Source: Cyanobacteriota bacterium (GTDB lineage: Bacteria > Acidobacteriota > Vicinamibacteria > Vicinamibacterales > UBA2999). Taken from it: a DNA stretch of 64,000 nt. The position numbers and the translations under genes were made by a program. Below, piece by piece: positions 29,499 through 39,022 of the stretch (the first letter of the stretch is position 1; each line of letters begins with the position of its first letter). The stretch spans positions 1-64,000 of the forward strand of contig JAIEMQ010000042.1 in assembly GCA_019752015.1 (NCBI GenBank), written 5' to 3'. A model generated the notes under the pieces. That model was not told the DNA's origin, did not search any database, and worked only from the letters and a program-made list of their open reading frames with translations.

Positions 29499-30633
29499 TC
29501 AGTTCTTGGCGATCGTCACCTTGCGCAGCTCGACGCGCTGCCGCGGCTCTTCGCCGTTCAGCGCGACGGCTTCGATCTTCTCGACGACGTCCAGGCCGCT
29601 TTCGACTTTTCCGAACGCCGAGTACTTGCCGTCGAGCGCCTGCGCGCGCGGTGACGATGAAGAATGACGTGCTCGCCGAATCCGGATCGGCCAGCCGCGC
29701 CATCGATAACGTGCCCTTGTCGTGAATCTGATCGTTGAACTCCGCCTTCATCTGCCGCACGTATTTCTGCTGCACTTCGCTCAGCGGACCGCGCGTCGGC
29801 AAATGCCCTGACTGGATCACGAATCCTTTTACCACGCGATGGAAACTCATGCCGTCATACAGGCCGGCCTGCGCGAGCCGCAGGAAATTGCGAACGTGGT
29901 TCGGCGCCTTGTCCGGCGTGAACGACAGCGTGATCTCACCCATCGACGTGTCGAGTACCGCGCGATAGCGAGCCAGGTCCTCGATCGATTCCGTCGAGAA
30001 CGGCTCGGGCGTCTCCGCGGGCTTATCGCGAATCGCCACTTTGTTCACGACAATGCGATCGATCGCGAGACCTTTGTCGTCCACAGCGGCTTCCGAAATC
30101 TTCTGCACCGCGAGCATGCCTTCGACAACGCGCGCGAAGATCGTGTAACGGCCTTCGATGCCCGGCTGATCGGTCACGGCAATGAAGAACTGCGTGCCGG
30201 CGCTGTCCGCTTTGCCGGGAATCTGCGTCGCCGACACCGCTCCCCGCGTCTGCTTCTCATCATTAATCTCGGGCTTCAACAGGTTGAGGCCGCCGGTGCC
30301 GTATTTGCCGCGCGCGTTCGGATCCTTCGTTGCCGGATCGCCGCCTTGGACGATCGCGAATTTGATCATCCGGAAGAAGGTCGTGCCGTCGTAGCCGCCC
30401 GCTTCAGCGGTCTTGATGAAGAGCGCGACGTGATTCGGCGCCTTGTCGGCCAGCAGGTCCATGACAATCGGTCCTGCTGAAGTGTCCAACATCGCCTGCT
30501 GCTGCTTGCCCTGAGCGAGAAGACAAGGCGAAGCCGAGTCTGGCGAGTCGAAGGGTGCAAAGGCGGGCACCGCGACCAACAGGATTATTACTGCTGCAAT
30601 TCGTCCCACCATTACGTCCCTCGTTCTGTTCAA
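29499..30633 (-). pseudogene. Double-domain cyclophilin-type peptidyl-prolyl isomerase, frameshifted
   Basis: Signal peptide (MVGRIAAVIILLVAVPAFA) then two cyclophilin domains: DTSAGPIVMDLLADKAPNHV with TQFFIAVTDQP, and DTSMGEITLSFTPDKAPNHV with FHRVVKGFVIQSG. Within the second domain, at the CG-dinucleotide run 29642-29650, the frame breaks after TSFFIVTARA. A two-base gain there would restore the expected ending QALDGKYSAFGKVESGLDVV through VTIAKN and a stop at 29499. As given, the open frame runs on with unrelated sequence to 29371, antisense to the repetitive gene. A real slippage mutation or a sequencing error are both possible. The N-terminal segment APFDSPDSASPCLLAQGK comes from a repeat element (30505-30556). 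Confidence 0.75.
30505..30556. repeat. Interspersed repeat (CTTGCCCTGAGCGAG...CGAGTCGAAGGG) in the PPIase gene
   Basis: Shares cttgccctgagcgag (30505-30519) and cgagtcgaaggg (30544-30555) with 63714-63760 inside acnA. In both cases it is translated in frame. Here it encodes the residues directly after the signal peptide. Confidence 0.75.
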
Positions 30634-30865
30634 GTGTCCCGCAAGCGGTCAGGCGCGCGAGCGCGACACATCTTATCCCGCGACTCACCACAGCAAACGT
30701 CAAACACCCGCGAACGGCGCTGGGCCGCGCAGCGCACCGGCGCACAGGTCCGGCGTGAGCTCGTGGCGGTGCCGACGACGGTGATCGCCAGGGCGAGCGC
30801 GAGTCAGTCGTGACCTAAGAGTCCGTTCCTGTTATGCTGAGTCCGCCGAGCTGCTGGCCGGCGGC

Positions 30866-32233
30866 ATGTACGAGGAATACTACGGATTCGTTCAGCCTCC
30901 CTTCAGCCTTACCCCTGATCCACGCTTCCTGTACCGCAGTGAGTCGCACGACGTCGCGCTGCAGCAGGTGTGGCAGGCGATCCGGCGCAAGGAAGGCTTC
31001 ATTGTCCTGACCGGCGACATCGGCACGGGCAAGACCACGCTGTGCCGCACGCTGCTCGAGCAGTTCGATCAGACCACGTTCACCGCGCTCGTCCTCAATC
31101 CGTTCCTGTCGGTCGAAGAGCTGCTGCGCGAAGTGCTCCTCAGCTTCGGCGTGGTCTCGAAGGACGCGCTGAAGGTGGGCCGCCTCGCGACCGCGAGCAA
31201 GCACGAACTGGTGCGCACGCTGCACGATTTCCTGCTGTCACTGGTGCCGCTGCACGGCAGCGCGGTGCTGATCATCGACGAGGCGCAGCACCTGTCGCCG
31301 GAAGTGCTCGAGGAAATCCGCGTGCTCTCGAACCTCGAGACCAACGATCAGAAGCTGCTGCAGGTCGTGATCGTCGGACAGCTCAACCTGATCGACATCC
31401 TGCACAAGCCCGACCTGCGCCAGCTCGATCAGCGAATCTCCATCCGCTGCTACCTCAAGGCGCTGACGCGCGAGGAAGTCGAAGCCTACGTCACCCATCG
31501 ATTGTGGGTCGCGCGCGGATCGACGTCGGTGACGTTCACGCCGAAGGCGTTCGACCTGGTCCACTCGATCTCGGGCGGCGTGCCGCGCATGATCAACCTG
31601 CTGTGCGATCGCGCGCTGATGGTGGGCTTCGAGAAGCAGACGAGCCGCATCGCGGAAGAGCACGTCGTGAAGGCGGCAGGAAATGTCGGGCACGAAATTC
31701 CGAAAGGCAAGATCAAGGGCGAGAAGGCCAGCGACCCGGTCACCACGGGGACGCCGGTGTCACGGCGGCAGATGATCATCGGCGGAGGCATTGCCGCGGC
31801 GGCGATCGTTGCCGCATTCGTTTTCATGATCGGCAATCCGCTCGAAGCCTTCAGTGCGGGAACGCCACCGCCCGCTCCCAAAGCGCCCGGACGACAGTTG
31901 CCCGTGGTCGCCACGGCGCTGCCCGCGCCCGCGGACATGCCCGCGCCGGTCATCGTCCCTCCGCAGATCCCGGGATCGTTCTCGGTCTTGATCGGCACCT
32001 ACGACAACGCGCGCGAAGCGCAGAAGATCGAAGCGGCGCTCGCGGCCCAGAAGATCACGCCCTACACGATCGACATCGTGATGGCGCCGGACGAAGTGCA
32101 GCGGCGGATATTGGTCGGAAGGTTTCTGACGCGCGAGGAAGCGGAAGCGGCGCGCGACAAGCTGGGTCCGCACTTCTCCACCGCGCGCGTCATCCCGGGC
32201 GCCCAGGAACGTTTGCGCGTCTTGATTCCCTGA
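30866..32233 (+). CDS. ExeA/GspA-like AAA+ ATPase with membrane segment and SPOR domain
   Basis: 455 aa. Cytoplasmic ATPase of the ExeA family: MYEEYYGFVQPPFSLTPDPRFLY start, Walker A GDIGTGKTT (about 49-57), Walker B VLIIDEAQHLS (about 131) and sensor region SGGVPRMINLLCDRAL. A single transmembrane helix follows (MIIGGGIAAAAIVAAFVFMIG, about 305-325), then a Pro-rich linker and a C-terminal SPOR domain (FSVLIGTYDNAREAQKIEAAL through ILVGRFLTREEAEAA) that binds denuded peptidoglycan glycan strands. It probably helps pass or position an envelope machine (type II secretion or pilus) through peptidoglycan. It stands alone, with no secretion genes nearby. Confidence 0.88.
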   Translation: MYEEYYGFVQPPFSLTPDPRFLYRSESHDVALQQVWQAIRRKEGFIVLTGDIGTGKTTLCRTLLEQFDQTTFTALVLNPFLSVEELLREVLLSFGVVSKDALKVGRLATASKHELVRTLHDFLLSLVPLHGSAVLIIDEAQHLSPEVLEEIRVLSNLETNDQKLLQVVIVGQLNLIDILHKPDLRQLDQRISIRCYLKALTREEVEAYVTHRLWVARGSTSVTFTPKAFDLVHSISGGVPRMINLLCDRALMVGFEKQTSRIAEEHVVKAAGNVGHEIPKGKIKGEKASDPVTTGTPVSRRQMIIGGGIAAAAIVAAFVFMIGNPLEAFSAGTPPPAPKAPGRQLPVVATALPAPADMPAPVIVPPQIPGSFSVLIGTYDNAREAQKIEAALAAQKITPYTIDIVMAPDEVQRRILVGRFLTREEAEAARDKLGPHFSTARVIPGAQERLRVLIP

Positions 32234-32240
32234 TCCCCCA

Positions 32241-33311
32241 TCACCGATCCCGATCCTTATAAAACTTCTTCATCGAATTCGCGATCGGCTTCCATCGCTT
32301 CTTCGCGTCGATCTGCGCCCGCACGTCCTTGCGTGCTTCGAGGCTTTTCAGTTCGTCCTGCAGCTTCAGAAAACCTTCGAGACGGCTCGCATCGAGGGTG
32401 CCTTCCTCGACGGCTTGCTTGACCGCGCACCGCGGCTCGTCGCGATGACGGCAGTCGGTGAAGTGGCAGGCCGCCGCCAGCTCGATAATGTCTTCGAAGC
32501 TGTCGCGCGCCCCCTCGCCTTGCGTCCACAACTGCAGCTCACGCATGCCGGGCGTATCGATCAGCAGTCCGCGGCGATCGGGCAGCAGGATCAGGTTACG
32601 GTGGCGCGTGGTGTGCCGCCCGCGCGAATCATGGGCGCGAACGTCGCGGGTCTTGAATTTCTCCTCGCCGAGCAGGGCATTGACGATCGTCGACTTACCC
32701 ACTCCTGACGACCCGAGCAGGGCGCCGGTTGTGCCGGGGCCAAGGTAGCCGGTAATGATCTCGGTGCCGGTGTTGTCTTTGGCGCTGATTGGGTGCACCG
32801 GAATCCCAACCGTGAGGGCCTGTATTTCGTCCATGTCCTCAGCCAGATGCTCTGCGACATCCGACTTGTTCAGGACGACCACCGGGCGCGCCCCGCTCTC
32901 GTAGGCGAGGAGCAGGTAGCGCTCGAGGCGGCGCGGGTTGTAATCGCCGTCGAGGCCCATCACCAGGAAAACCGTGTCGATATTGGCGGCGACAATCTGC
33001 TCCTCGGTCAGCTCGCCGGCGACCTTTCGCGAGAACTTGCTGCGGCGCGGCAGGATCGCTTCGATCGTGCCGGTGGCTTCGCCGGGCGTCGGCTTGACGG
33101 CGACCCAGTCCCCGACGGCCGAGAGGCTCTCCGCCTCGTGACGAAGCTTGCCGGAATGCTGCACCTGCAGCTCGCCGGTCTCGGCGAAGGCGCGATAGAG
33201 GTAGTTGAATTCAATGGCGACGCGCGCCGGGATCAGCCCGCCGGCGGCATGCGGCACGAACGCCGCCGCCCAGGCCGCATCCCATCCAAGGTCTTTCAGA
33301 TCAAACGTCAC
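32241..33311 (-). CDS. rsgA: Ribosome small subunit-dependent GTPase RsgA
   Basis: 356 aa, GTG start. OB-fold N-terminus (SGKLRHEAESLSAVGDWVAVKP), circularly permuted GTPase with VLNKSD (G4) before GSSGVGKST (G1) and DTPGMRE (G3), and a C-terminal zinc knuckle CHFTDCRHRDEPRC. The G4-G5-G1-G2-G3 order is diagnostic. It checks 30S maturation. The C-terminus RWKPIANSMKKFYKDRDR is basic, as expected for rRNA contact. Convergent with the AAA+/SPOR gene. Confidence 0.95.
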   Translation of the reverse strand: MTFDLKDLGWDAAWAAAFVPHAAGGLIPARVAIEFNYLYRAFAETGELQVQHSGKLRHEAESLSAVGDWVAVKPTPGEATGTIEAILPRRSKFSRKVAGELTEEQIVAANIDTVFLVMGLDGDYNPRRLERYLLLAYESGARPVVVLNKSDVAEHLAEDMDEIQALTVGIPVHPISAKDNTGTEIITGYLGPGTTGALLGSSGVGKSTIVNALLGEEKFKTRDVRAHDSRGRHTTRHRNLILLPDRRGLLIDTPGMRELQLWTQGEGARDSFEDIIELAAACHFTDCRHRDEPRCAVKQAVEEGTLDASRLEGFLKLQDELKSLEARKDVRAQIDAKKRWKPIANSMKKFYKDRDR

Positions 33312-33330
33312 CCGCGATTAGGATACCCCT

Positions 33331-33882
33331 ATGCTGCACGACCTCAAGCACGCGTATCGGATGCTGATGCAATCGAAGGGCTGGACGATTGTCGTGCTGC
33401 TGTCACTCGCGATGCTGCAGGTGGATCCCGATGTGCCGATGACCGGCATCACGACACAGAGCGATCAGGTCGAAGGCCGCTTCGCCCAGGAGCGCCTGTT
33501 CGCGCTCGCCTATTCGCTGTTCGGCGCGCTGGCGCTCCTGCTCGCGTGCATCGGCCTGTTCGGCCTGATGTCGTACAGCGTGTCGCGGCGAACCAACGAG
33601 ATCGGCATCCGCGTGGCGCTCGGCGCACAGCGCGCCGGAGTGGTCGGCATGGTGCTGCGCGAATCAATGCTGATGGTCGTGATCGGCGTGGTTCTCGGGC
33701 TCGCCGGCGCGATCGCCGGCGGCAGGTTCGTCGAGAGCGTGCTGTTCGGCCTGTCGACGACGGATACCGTGACGATCGCGGGAGCGATTGGCGCCACCGC
33801 GCTCGTATCGCTTCTCGCGGGCTATCTGCCGGCACGGCGAGCCGCGCGCGTCGATCCCATGGTCGCGCTGAGATATGAATAA
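33331..33882 (+). pseudogene. Internally deleted MacB/FtsX-type permease
   Basis: 183 codons with an open frame. Residues 1-28 ([27 protein letters not shown]) are the start of an acidobacterial two-domain permease; from residue 29 ([22 protein letters not shown]) to the end ([16 protein letters not shown]) it is the last fifth of the same family. Compared with the full-length gene at 33975-36416, about 600 residues including the periplasmic domain and first FtsX bundle are gone, and the junction keeps frame. The remaining four-helix FtsX piece could be made, but is unlikely to work as a transporter. Confidence 0.8.
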
Positions 33883-33885
33883 CGA

Positions 33886-33971
33886 GGTCCGCCTAAAGGC
33901 GGACCCTCACGGAAATCTTCAGAAACGCACACACAGATAAATTCCTGTGAGGGTCCGCCTTTAGGCGGACC
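33886..33971. repeat. 86-bp palindromic element with perfect 25-bp inverted ends
   Basis: 33886-33910 and 33947-33971 are exact reverse complements; each arm itself contains GGTCCGCC/GGCGGACC. It fills the space between the convergent deleted permease (stop 33882) and full permease (stop 33975). The same family is in the MBOAT gene (16023-16111) and a related one in copA (54213-54278). It could act as a bidirectional terminator here. Confidence 0.9.
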
Positions 33972-33974
33972 GAA

Positions 33975-36416
33975 TCACTCGTAGCGAAGCGCGACGAGGG
34001 GATCGACCTTTCCTGCTCGACGTCCGGGGATCCAGCTCGCCAGGAACGCGATCAGTCCGAGCACGATCGGCACGGCGATGAACGTGACCGGATCCAGCGG
34101 TGAGATGCCCGGCAGCAGCGTTCGCACGGCGCCGATCGATCCGAAGGCGCCGAGTGAGAGTGCCAGGCCGATCACCACGCCAATCGTCGTCAGCTTCATG
34201 CCCTGGCCGACGATCATGTTGAGCAACGAGCCGGGCGAGGCGCCGAGCGCGAGGCGGATGCCGAGCTCCTGCGTTCGCTGGCTGACCGCGTAAGCCATCA
34301 CGCCATACAACCCGATCGCGGCAAGCACCAGCGCGAGCACGCCCATGGCGCCCAGCAGATCCGCGGCCATCCGCTGCGCGAACACCGCGACCTGCATGTG
34401 CTCGTTGAGCGTGCGCGCGTCATACACGGGCAGGCTGGCGTCGATGCCGCGAATCGCATTGCGAATCTCCGCGACCATCGGCGCCGGATCGCCTGACGCC
34501 TTCGCGAACAAACGCAGCGTGCTGACCTCGCTGCGCGACATCGGGAAGAACAACTGCGGCAGCGGCCGCTCGTTGATGCTGCCGTATTTCGCGTCGGCGA
34601 CAATGCCGATCACTTCGGCGAGGTTCTGGCCAAGCCGGATCCGGCCGCCAAGCGCGTTGCCCTCCGGCCAATAGCGCCGGGCCATCGCTTCGTTGATCAC
34701 GAGCGTCCGCGGCGACTGCAGCGTGTCGGTGTCGTTGTATTCGCGGCCCTGCCGGATCGGAATGCTCATCGTCTCGAAATACTTCGGACCGACCGTGCTG
34801 TAGCTGATGACGATCTCTTCGTTCTCGCGCGGCACATAGCCTTCCACGCCAATGCCGGTGGAATTGTTGCCGCCGAAGCCGAGCGGCAAACGCGATCCGA
34901 ACGCGGCCGACTGGATGCCGGGAATCGCCGACACTGCCTCGATCGCGCGTCTCTGGAAATCGCGATGACGCTCGCCGGTGTAGCCGCTCGGGAACATGTC
35001 CATCGACGCGGTGACGACGTGCGATGCGTCGAAGCCGGGCGACAACTCCTGCGCCGCGATGAAGCTGCGGAGGAACAACGTTGCGGCAACCAGCAGGACG
35101 AGGCAGACCGCGACCTGCGCGACGACCAGGGCGTTACGGAGCCGTCCGGTCGAGCGGCCGCCGCTGCCGCTGCGGCCTTCTTCCTTCAACGCATTGATCG
35201 TCTGGCTGCTCGACGACTGCAGCGCCGGCGCCAGGCCGAAGATCAGGCCGGTGACCATCGAGACGATTAGCGCGAAGACCAGCGTGGTGCCGTCCATGCG
35301 CAAGCCGAGATCGATCGGCATGTCCACCGGCGGCACGAACGCCATGATCACGTCCATCGTCCAGTAGGCCATCACCACGCCGGCGATGCCTGCCAGCGCG
35401 GCCAGCATGAACGACTCGGTCAGCAGCTGGCGGATCAGGCGCGTGCGGCTCGCGCCGAGCGAGAAGCGCACCGCGACTTCACGCCGCCGCGACACGGCTT
35501 TCGACAACAGCAGGTTGGCTACGTTCGCGCAGGCGATCACCAGCACGAGCGCCACCAGCACGGTCAGCACGCCGAGAATCGGCGCCAGCACGGTCGTGGC
35601 GCCGAACGGCGCTTCCCACGGCTGGACAATGCGCAGGCGGCGGCCGTCGTTGACCTCGCGATACTCCTGTTCGAGCTGCGCCATGATCGACGAGGCCTCG
35701 GCCTGCGCCTGCTCCTGCGACACGCCCGGCTTCAGGCGCACGATCGACTGGAACCAGCCGTTGCCGCGCTGGTTCATGCGATCGCCGCCCATCATTTCCT
35801 TCTGCATGGCCATCGGCACCCACGCCGCGGTGGCGACGCCGAAGAACGATCCGATGAAGCCTTCCGGCGCCACGCCGATGATCGTGATCGGCGTGTTGTT
35901 GATCGTGACCTGCTTGCCGATCACGTTGGGATCGCCGGCAAAGCGGCGCTGCCAGTTCGAGTAGCTCAGCACCGCCAGCGGATGACCACCCGGCGTGACA
36001 TCGTCCTTGGCCGTGAAGAACCGGCCTGCGGCGGGCCGGATGCCCATCACCTCGAAGTAATTGCCGCTGACCAGCGCGCCCCACGCCCGCTCGGCGGTGT
36101 CGTCCACGGCAATGCTGAAGGTCTGATCGTCCTGCGCGATGACGTCGAGCATCGTGGTGCGATCGCGGAAGTCGACGAAGTTGGGATACGACCACGAGCG
36201 GCTCTGGCCTTCGCGGTTTTCCATCGACGCGATGCGAATCGTGGACGGATCGGCGGCCAGCGGGATCGGCCGGAACAGCACCGCCTGCACCCACGTAAAG
36301 ATCGTGGTGTTGGCGCCGATGCCGAGTCCAATCGACAGGACGGCGGCGAGCGTCAGACCGGGATTTTTCAGGAGCGAGCGGAAGGAATAGCGAATGTCGG
36401 CAATGAGGGTGGACAT
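33975..36416 (-). CDS. MacB/FtsX-type ABC permease, Acidobacteria two-domain form
   Basis: 813 aa from ATG 36416 (a TTG precedes it). Starts DIRYSFRSLLKNPGLTLAAVLSIGLGIGANTTIF, the typical opening of this permease family. A MacB-like periplasmic domain follows (about 50-240), then an FtsX bundle near 270-400 (ANVANLLLSKAVSRRREVAVRFSLGASRTRLIRQLLTES), a second periplasmic domain, and a C-terminal FtsX bundle ending AGKVDPLVALRYE. No cognate ATPase is adjacent, as is usual for these orphan permeases. Function (export or envelope signalling) is unknown. Confidence 0.9.
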   Translation of the reverse strand: MSTLIADIRYSFRSLLKNPGLTLAAVLSIGLGIGANTTIFTWVQAVLFRPIPLAADPSTIRIASMENREGQSRSWSYPNFVDFRDRTTMLDVIAQDDQTFSIAVDDTAERAWGALVSGNYFEVMGIRPAAGRFFTAKDDVTPGGHPLAVLSYSNWQRRFAGDPNVIGKQVTINNTPITIIGVAPEGFIGSFFGVATAAWVPMAMQKEMMGGDRMNQRGNGWFQSIVRLKPGVSQEQAQAEASSIMAQLEQEYREVNDGRRLRIVQPWEAPFGATTVLAPILGVLTVLVALVLVIACANVANLLLSKAVSRRREVAVRFSLGASRTRLIRQLLTESFMLAALAGIAGVVMAYWTMDVIMAFVPPVDMPIDLGLRMDGTTLVFALIVSMVTGLIFGLAPALQSSSSQTINALKEEGRSGSGGRSTGRLRNALVVAQVAVCLVLLVAATLFLRSFIAAQELSPGFDASHVVTASMDMFPSGYTGERHRDFQRRAIEAVSAIPGIQSAAFGSRLPLGFGGNNSTGIGVEGYVPRENEEIVISYSTVGPKYFETMSIPIRQGREYNDTDTLQSPRTLVINEAMARRYWPEGNALGGRIRLGQNLAEVIGIVADAKYGSINERPLPQLFFPMSRSEVSTLRLFAKASGDPAPMVAEIRNAIRGIDASLPVYDARTLNEHMQVAVFAQRMAADLLGAMGVLALVLAAIGLYGVMAYAVSQRTQELGIRLALGASPGSLLNMIVGQGMKLTTIGVVIGLALSLGAFGSIGAVRTLLPGISPLDPVTFIAVPIVLGLIAFLASWIPGRRAGKVDPLVALRYE

Positions 36417-36433
36417 CAAGCCGTTAGACGGCG

Positions 36434-37078
36434 TCAGCTCAACAAGAGTTCATCCACGAATGTGCCCGCCCGCGCGATGAATTCAGGCGCGAACACGTGC
36501 CCGCCCTCGAACACATGCTCGACGACGGCGACCCCGGACGCCTCGAGCACCGCGCGATCCTTTGACGCCTTCTCTTCCGTGTACCACTTGTCCCCGGTGC
36601 CGCGCCCGATCAGGACCTTCGGCAACGACGCGGCCAGCGGCGCGACGTCAGGAGGAACATCGGCGGCCAGCGCGATCACGCCGTCGCACGGCCGTTGCGC
36701 GAGCGCCGCGGCTCGGTACGCCATTGCGACGCCCTGCGAGAAGCCGACGTAGATCAACGGACGCGTGATCCCGTATTCATCAGCAACCGCCGACAGTACC
36801 TTCGCGACGTAAGCCACGTTGTCGCTGATCGCGTGCTCGCGATCTTCTTTCGTCATCCAGCTGGCGATGACGTCGTTGGCTTTGGTGTAGAAGCGATGCA
36901 GGCCCTGGATGCTGACAATGCCGATCGATCGTCCGGCAGCGATCTGACTGAGCACGTCGAAGTTGATCGCGGCACTCTCCTGGTAGCCGTGAAAGCCGAC
37001 CAGCGTGGCACGGCTGTGCTCGGGAATCTCGACGAGATAGCGGCCGTGTGTGGTAGTCGTGATGGTCCTGGTATCCAA
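36434..37078 (-). CDS. Phospholipase/carboxylesterase-type alpha/beta hydrolase
   Basis: 214 aa from a TTG at 37078, chosen because further extension would run into the divergent gene's start at 37113. The nucleophile elbow GFSQGVAMA, the oxyanion region VGFHGYQ, the later Asp in GTGDKWYTEEK and His in FEGGHVFAPEF give a complete Ser-Asp-His triad. Substrate unknown. The start assignment is uncertain. Confidence 0.78.
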   Translation of the reverse strand: MDTRTITTTTHGRYLVEIPEHSRATLVGFHGYQESAAINFDVLSQIAAGRSIGIVSIQGLHRFYTKANDVIASWMTKEDREHAISDNVAYVAKVLSAVADEYGITRPLIYVGFSQGVAMAYRAAALAQRPCDGVIALAADVPPDVAPLAASLPKVLIGRGTGDKWYTEEKASKDRAVLEASGVAVVEHVFEGGHVFAPEFIARAGTFVDELLLS

Positions 37079-37112
37079 GCTCGGCCTTGTGCGAGTGTTA
37101 TAAACGTAAGTT

Positions 37113-37847
37113 GTGAGTCCCGTCGCCTTCAAGCTTCCTGGAGATCCCGATACCACCGTCGCCGCGGCCTTGTATGTCCCCGAGGGCGATCGCAACCTCG
37201 ACGCGCTGCTGGTGTTCGCGCATGGCGCCGGTGCGGGCCATTTTCATCCGTTCATGACCAGTTACGCCAGCGCCCTCACCGCGCGCGGCATCACCGTGGT
37301 CACGTTCAACTTCCCCTACATGGAGAAGAAGCGCCGGACGCCCGATCGCGCGCCCGTCCTCGAAGACGCGTTCCGGCGCGCCGTCACCGGCGCCGTCGAG
37401 CATCGGCACGTCAAAGCGTCGAAGCTGTTCATCGGCGGCAAGTCGATGGGCGGCCGGATCGCGACTCAGGTTGCCGCTCAAATCGCGCCCCGCGACGGGG
37501 CGCAAGGAGACGCTGCAAAGTGGCCGTCGGCCCCGCACCCCGCCGGCGTCATCGCGTTCGGCTATCCCCTGTCGCCGCCGCGCGGCAAGCGCACCGGCGA
37601 TCGAGTCGCGCCTCTCAAGACGTTGACGATCCCGACGTTAATCGTCCAGGGCACGCGCGATCCGTTTGGCGGCCCGGACGAAGTGAAGGAAGCGATCTCG
37701 GAAGGCGGCGCCACGCCGCCGATCGAGATCCTGCCCGTCGAAGGCGGCGACCACTCGTTCGCGGTGCTCAAGTCCAGCGGCCGCGATCAGAATCTCGTCC
37801 ACGCCGAAATCCAGGACGCGGTCGCGGAATGGATAAAGAACAAATAA
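37113..37847 (+). CDS. Alpha/beta hydrolase of the KANL3/Tex30-like family
   Basis: 244 aa, GTG start. [15 protein letters not shown] (oxyanion), [11 protein letters not shown] (nucleophile Ser), QGTRDPFGG (Asp) and GGDHSF (His) match the dienelactone-hydrolase-like family found widely in bacteria. Probably a cytosolic esterase with unknown substrate. Divergent from the other hydrolase by about 34 bp, so the two may share regulation. Confidence 0.87.
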   Translation: MSPVAFKLPGDPDTTVAAALYVPEGDRNLDALLVFAHGAGAGHFHPFMTSYASALTARGITVVTFNFPYMEKKRRTPDRAPVLEDAFRRAVTGAVEHRHVKASKLFIGGKSMGGRIATQVAAQIAPRDGAQGDAAKWPSAPHPAGVIAFGYPLSPPRGKRTGDRVAPLKTLTIPTLIVQGTRDPFGGPDEVKEAISEGGATPPIEILPVEGGDHSFAVLKSSGRDQNLVHAEIQDAVAEWIKNK

Positions 37848-37869
37848 CGAAGACCAAAGAATGAAATTT

Positions 37870-37904
37870 CGTTTTTCGTTTTTCGTTTTTCGTTTTTCGT
37901 TCTT
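37870..37904. repeat. Five-copy 7-bp tandem array (CGTTTTT)
   Basis: Four exact cgttttt units and one cgttctt lie between two convergent genes and reach the terC stop codon. On the plus strand the T-tracts could aid termination of the upstream hydrolase gene. Confidence 0.9.
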
Positions 37905-38649
37905 ACTCTTCCACAGAGTGATAGCCGTCATGAAGCTTGACGGCTTTGCCCTTCTTCGACGCGCGCAGGTTGATCACCTCGACGAACACGGAGAAGCCCA
38001 TCGCGAAGTAGATGTAGCCCTTCGGGATGTGCGCGCCGAAGCCATCCGCGATCAGCGACACGCCGATCAACAACAGGAAGCTGAGGGCCAGCACTTTCAC
38101 CGTCGGGTGCGCGTCGACGAAACGGCTGACCGACCCCGACGCGAACAGCATGATCGCGACGGCGATCACGACCGCGGCGATCATCACCGCCACGTCGTCC
38201 GCCATGCCGACCGCCGTAATCACCGAGTCCAGCGAAAACACGATGTCGAGCAGCATGATCTGCCCGATCACCGCGCCGAGCGACGGCGCGACGCGCGACG
38301 CGACCTGGCCGTCCTCGCCTTCGAGCCGATCGTGAATCTCGCGGGTCGCTTTGAAGAGCAGGAACACGCCGCCGGCGGCGAGGATCAGGTCGCGGCCGGA
38401 AAACTCGCGGCCGAGCACCGTGAACAGCGGCTCGGTGAGCCGCATGATCCACGTGATCGACAGCAGCAGCAGGATGCGCATCACCATCGCGCCCATCAGG
38501 CCGATCCGGCGCGCCTTCTCCTGCTGGTTCGCCGGCAGCTTGCCGGCGAGAATCGAGATGAAGATCACGTTGTCGATGCCGAGCACGATCTCGAGCACGG
38601 TCAACGTGATGAGCGCGACCAGTCCGTCAGCAGTCGTGAATGCGTCCAT
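37903..38649 (-). CDS. terC: TerC-family integral membrane protein
   Basis: 248 aa with about seven to eight membrane helices. TerC signatures: LTVLEIVLGIDNVIFISIL and LLDIVFSLDSVITAVGMAD, where the conserved acidic residues of the D-N and D-S motifs are proposed to bind metal. Members are linked to Mn2+ export and tellurite tolerance. It precedes the ferredoxin-like gene's 3' end by 3 nt. Confidence 0.93.
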   Translation of the reverse strand: MDAFTTADGLVALITLTVLEIVLGIDNVIFISILAGKLPANQQEKARRIGLMGAMVMRILLLLSITWIMRLTEPLFTVLGREFSGRDLILAAGGVFLLFKATREIHDRLEGEDGQVASRVAPSLGAVIGQIMLLDIVFSLDSVITAVGMADDVAVMIAAVVIAVAIMLFASGSVSRFVDAHPTVKVLALSFLLLIGVSLIADGFGAHIPKGYIYFAMGFSVFVEVINLRASKKGKAVKLHDGYHSVEE

Positions 38650-38651
38650 AG

Positions 38652-38984
38652 TCAGGATTTAACCGGTGGATCACCGGTGGCCATGAGCAGCCGCGTCACC
38701 GGCCGGCCGCCGATGATGTGCTCGTCGATGATCTCGTTGACGTCGGCTTCCGTGACGCGCCCGTACCAGACATTTTCCGGATAGACGACGACGCTCGGGC
38801 CCTTCTCGCATTGGTCGAGACAGCCCGACTTGTTGGCGCGGACGCGCTTGACGCCGCGCTCGGCGAGCGCGCGCTTGAACGCCTTCTGCAGCGCTTCGGA
38901 TCCTGCCGGATCGCAGCTGCCGCGCGGGTGGCCCGGCTCGCGGCGGTTGCAGCAGATGAAGAGGTGTTTATCGAATGGAGGCAC
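38652..38984 (-). CDS. Thioredoxin-like [2Fe-2S] ferredoxin
   Basis: 110 aa from a GTG at 38984; no ATG is available and the start is uncertain. The iron-sulfur cysteines are LFICCNRREPGHPRGSC (first pair region) and SGCLDQCEKGPSVVVYPENVWYGRV (second pair), the shape of the thioredoxin-fold ferredoxin family (COG3411). It probably carries electrons, partner unknown. Ends 3 nt from terC. Confidence 0.85.
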   Translation of the reverse strand: MPPFDKHLFICCNRREPGHPRGSCDPAGSEALQKAFKRALAERGVKRVRANKSGCLDQCEKGPSVVVYPENVWYGRVTEADVNEIIDEHIIGGRPVTRLLMATGDPPVKS

Positions 38985-39022
38985 GGGAATCTTTTGATCG
39001 GTTGAGCTCGTCAGCTGTTGAT

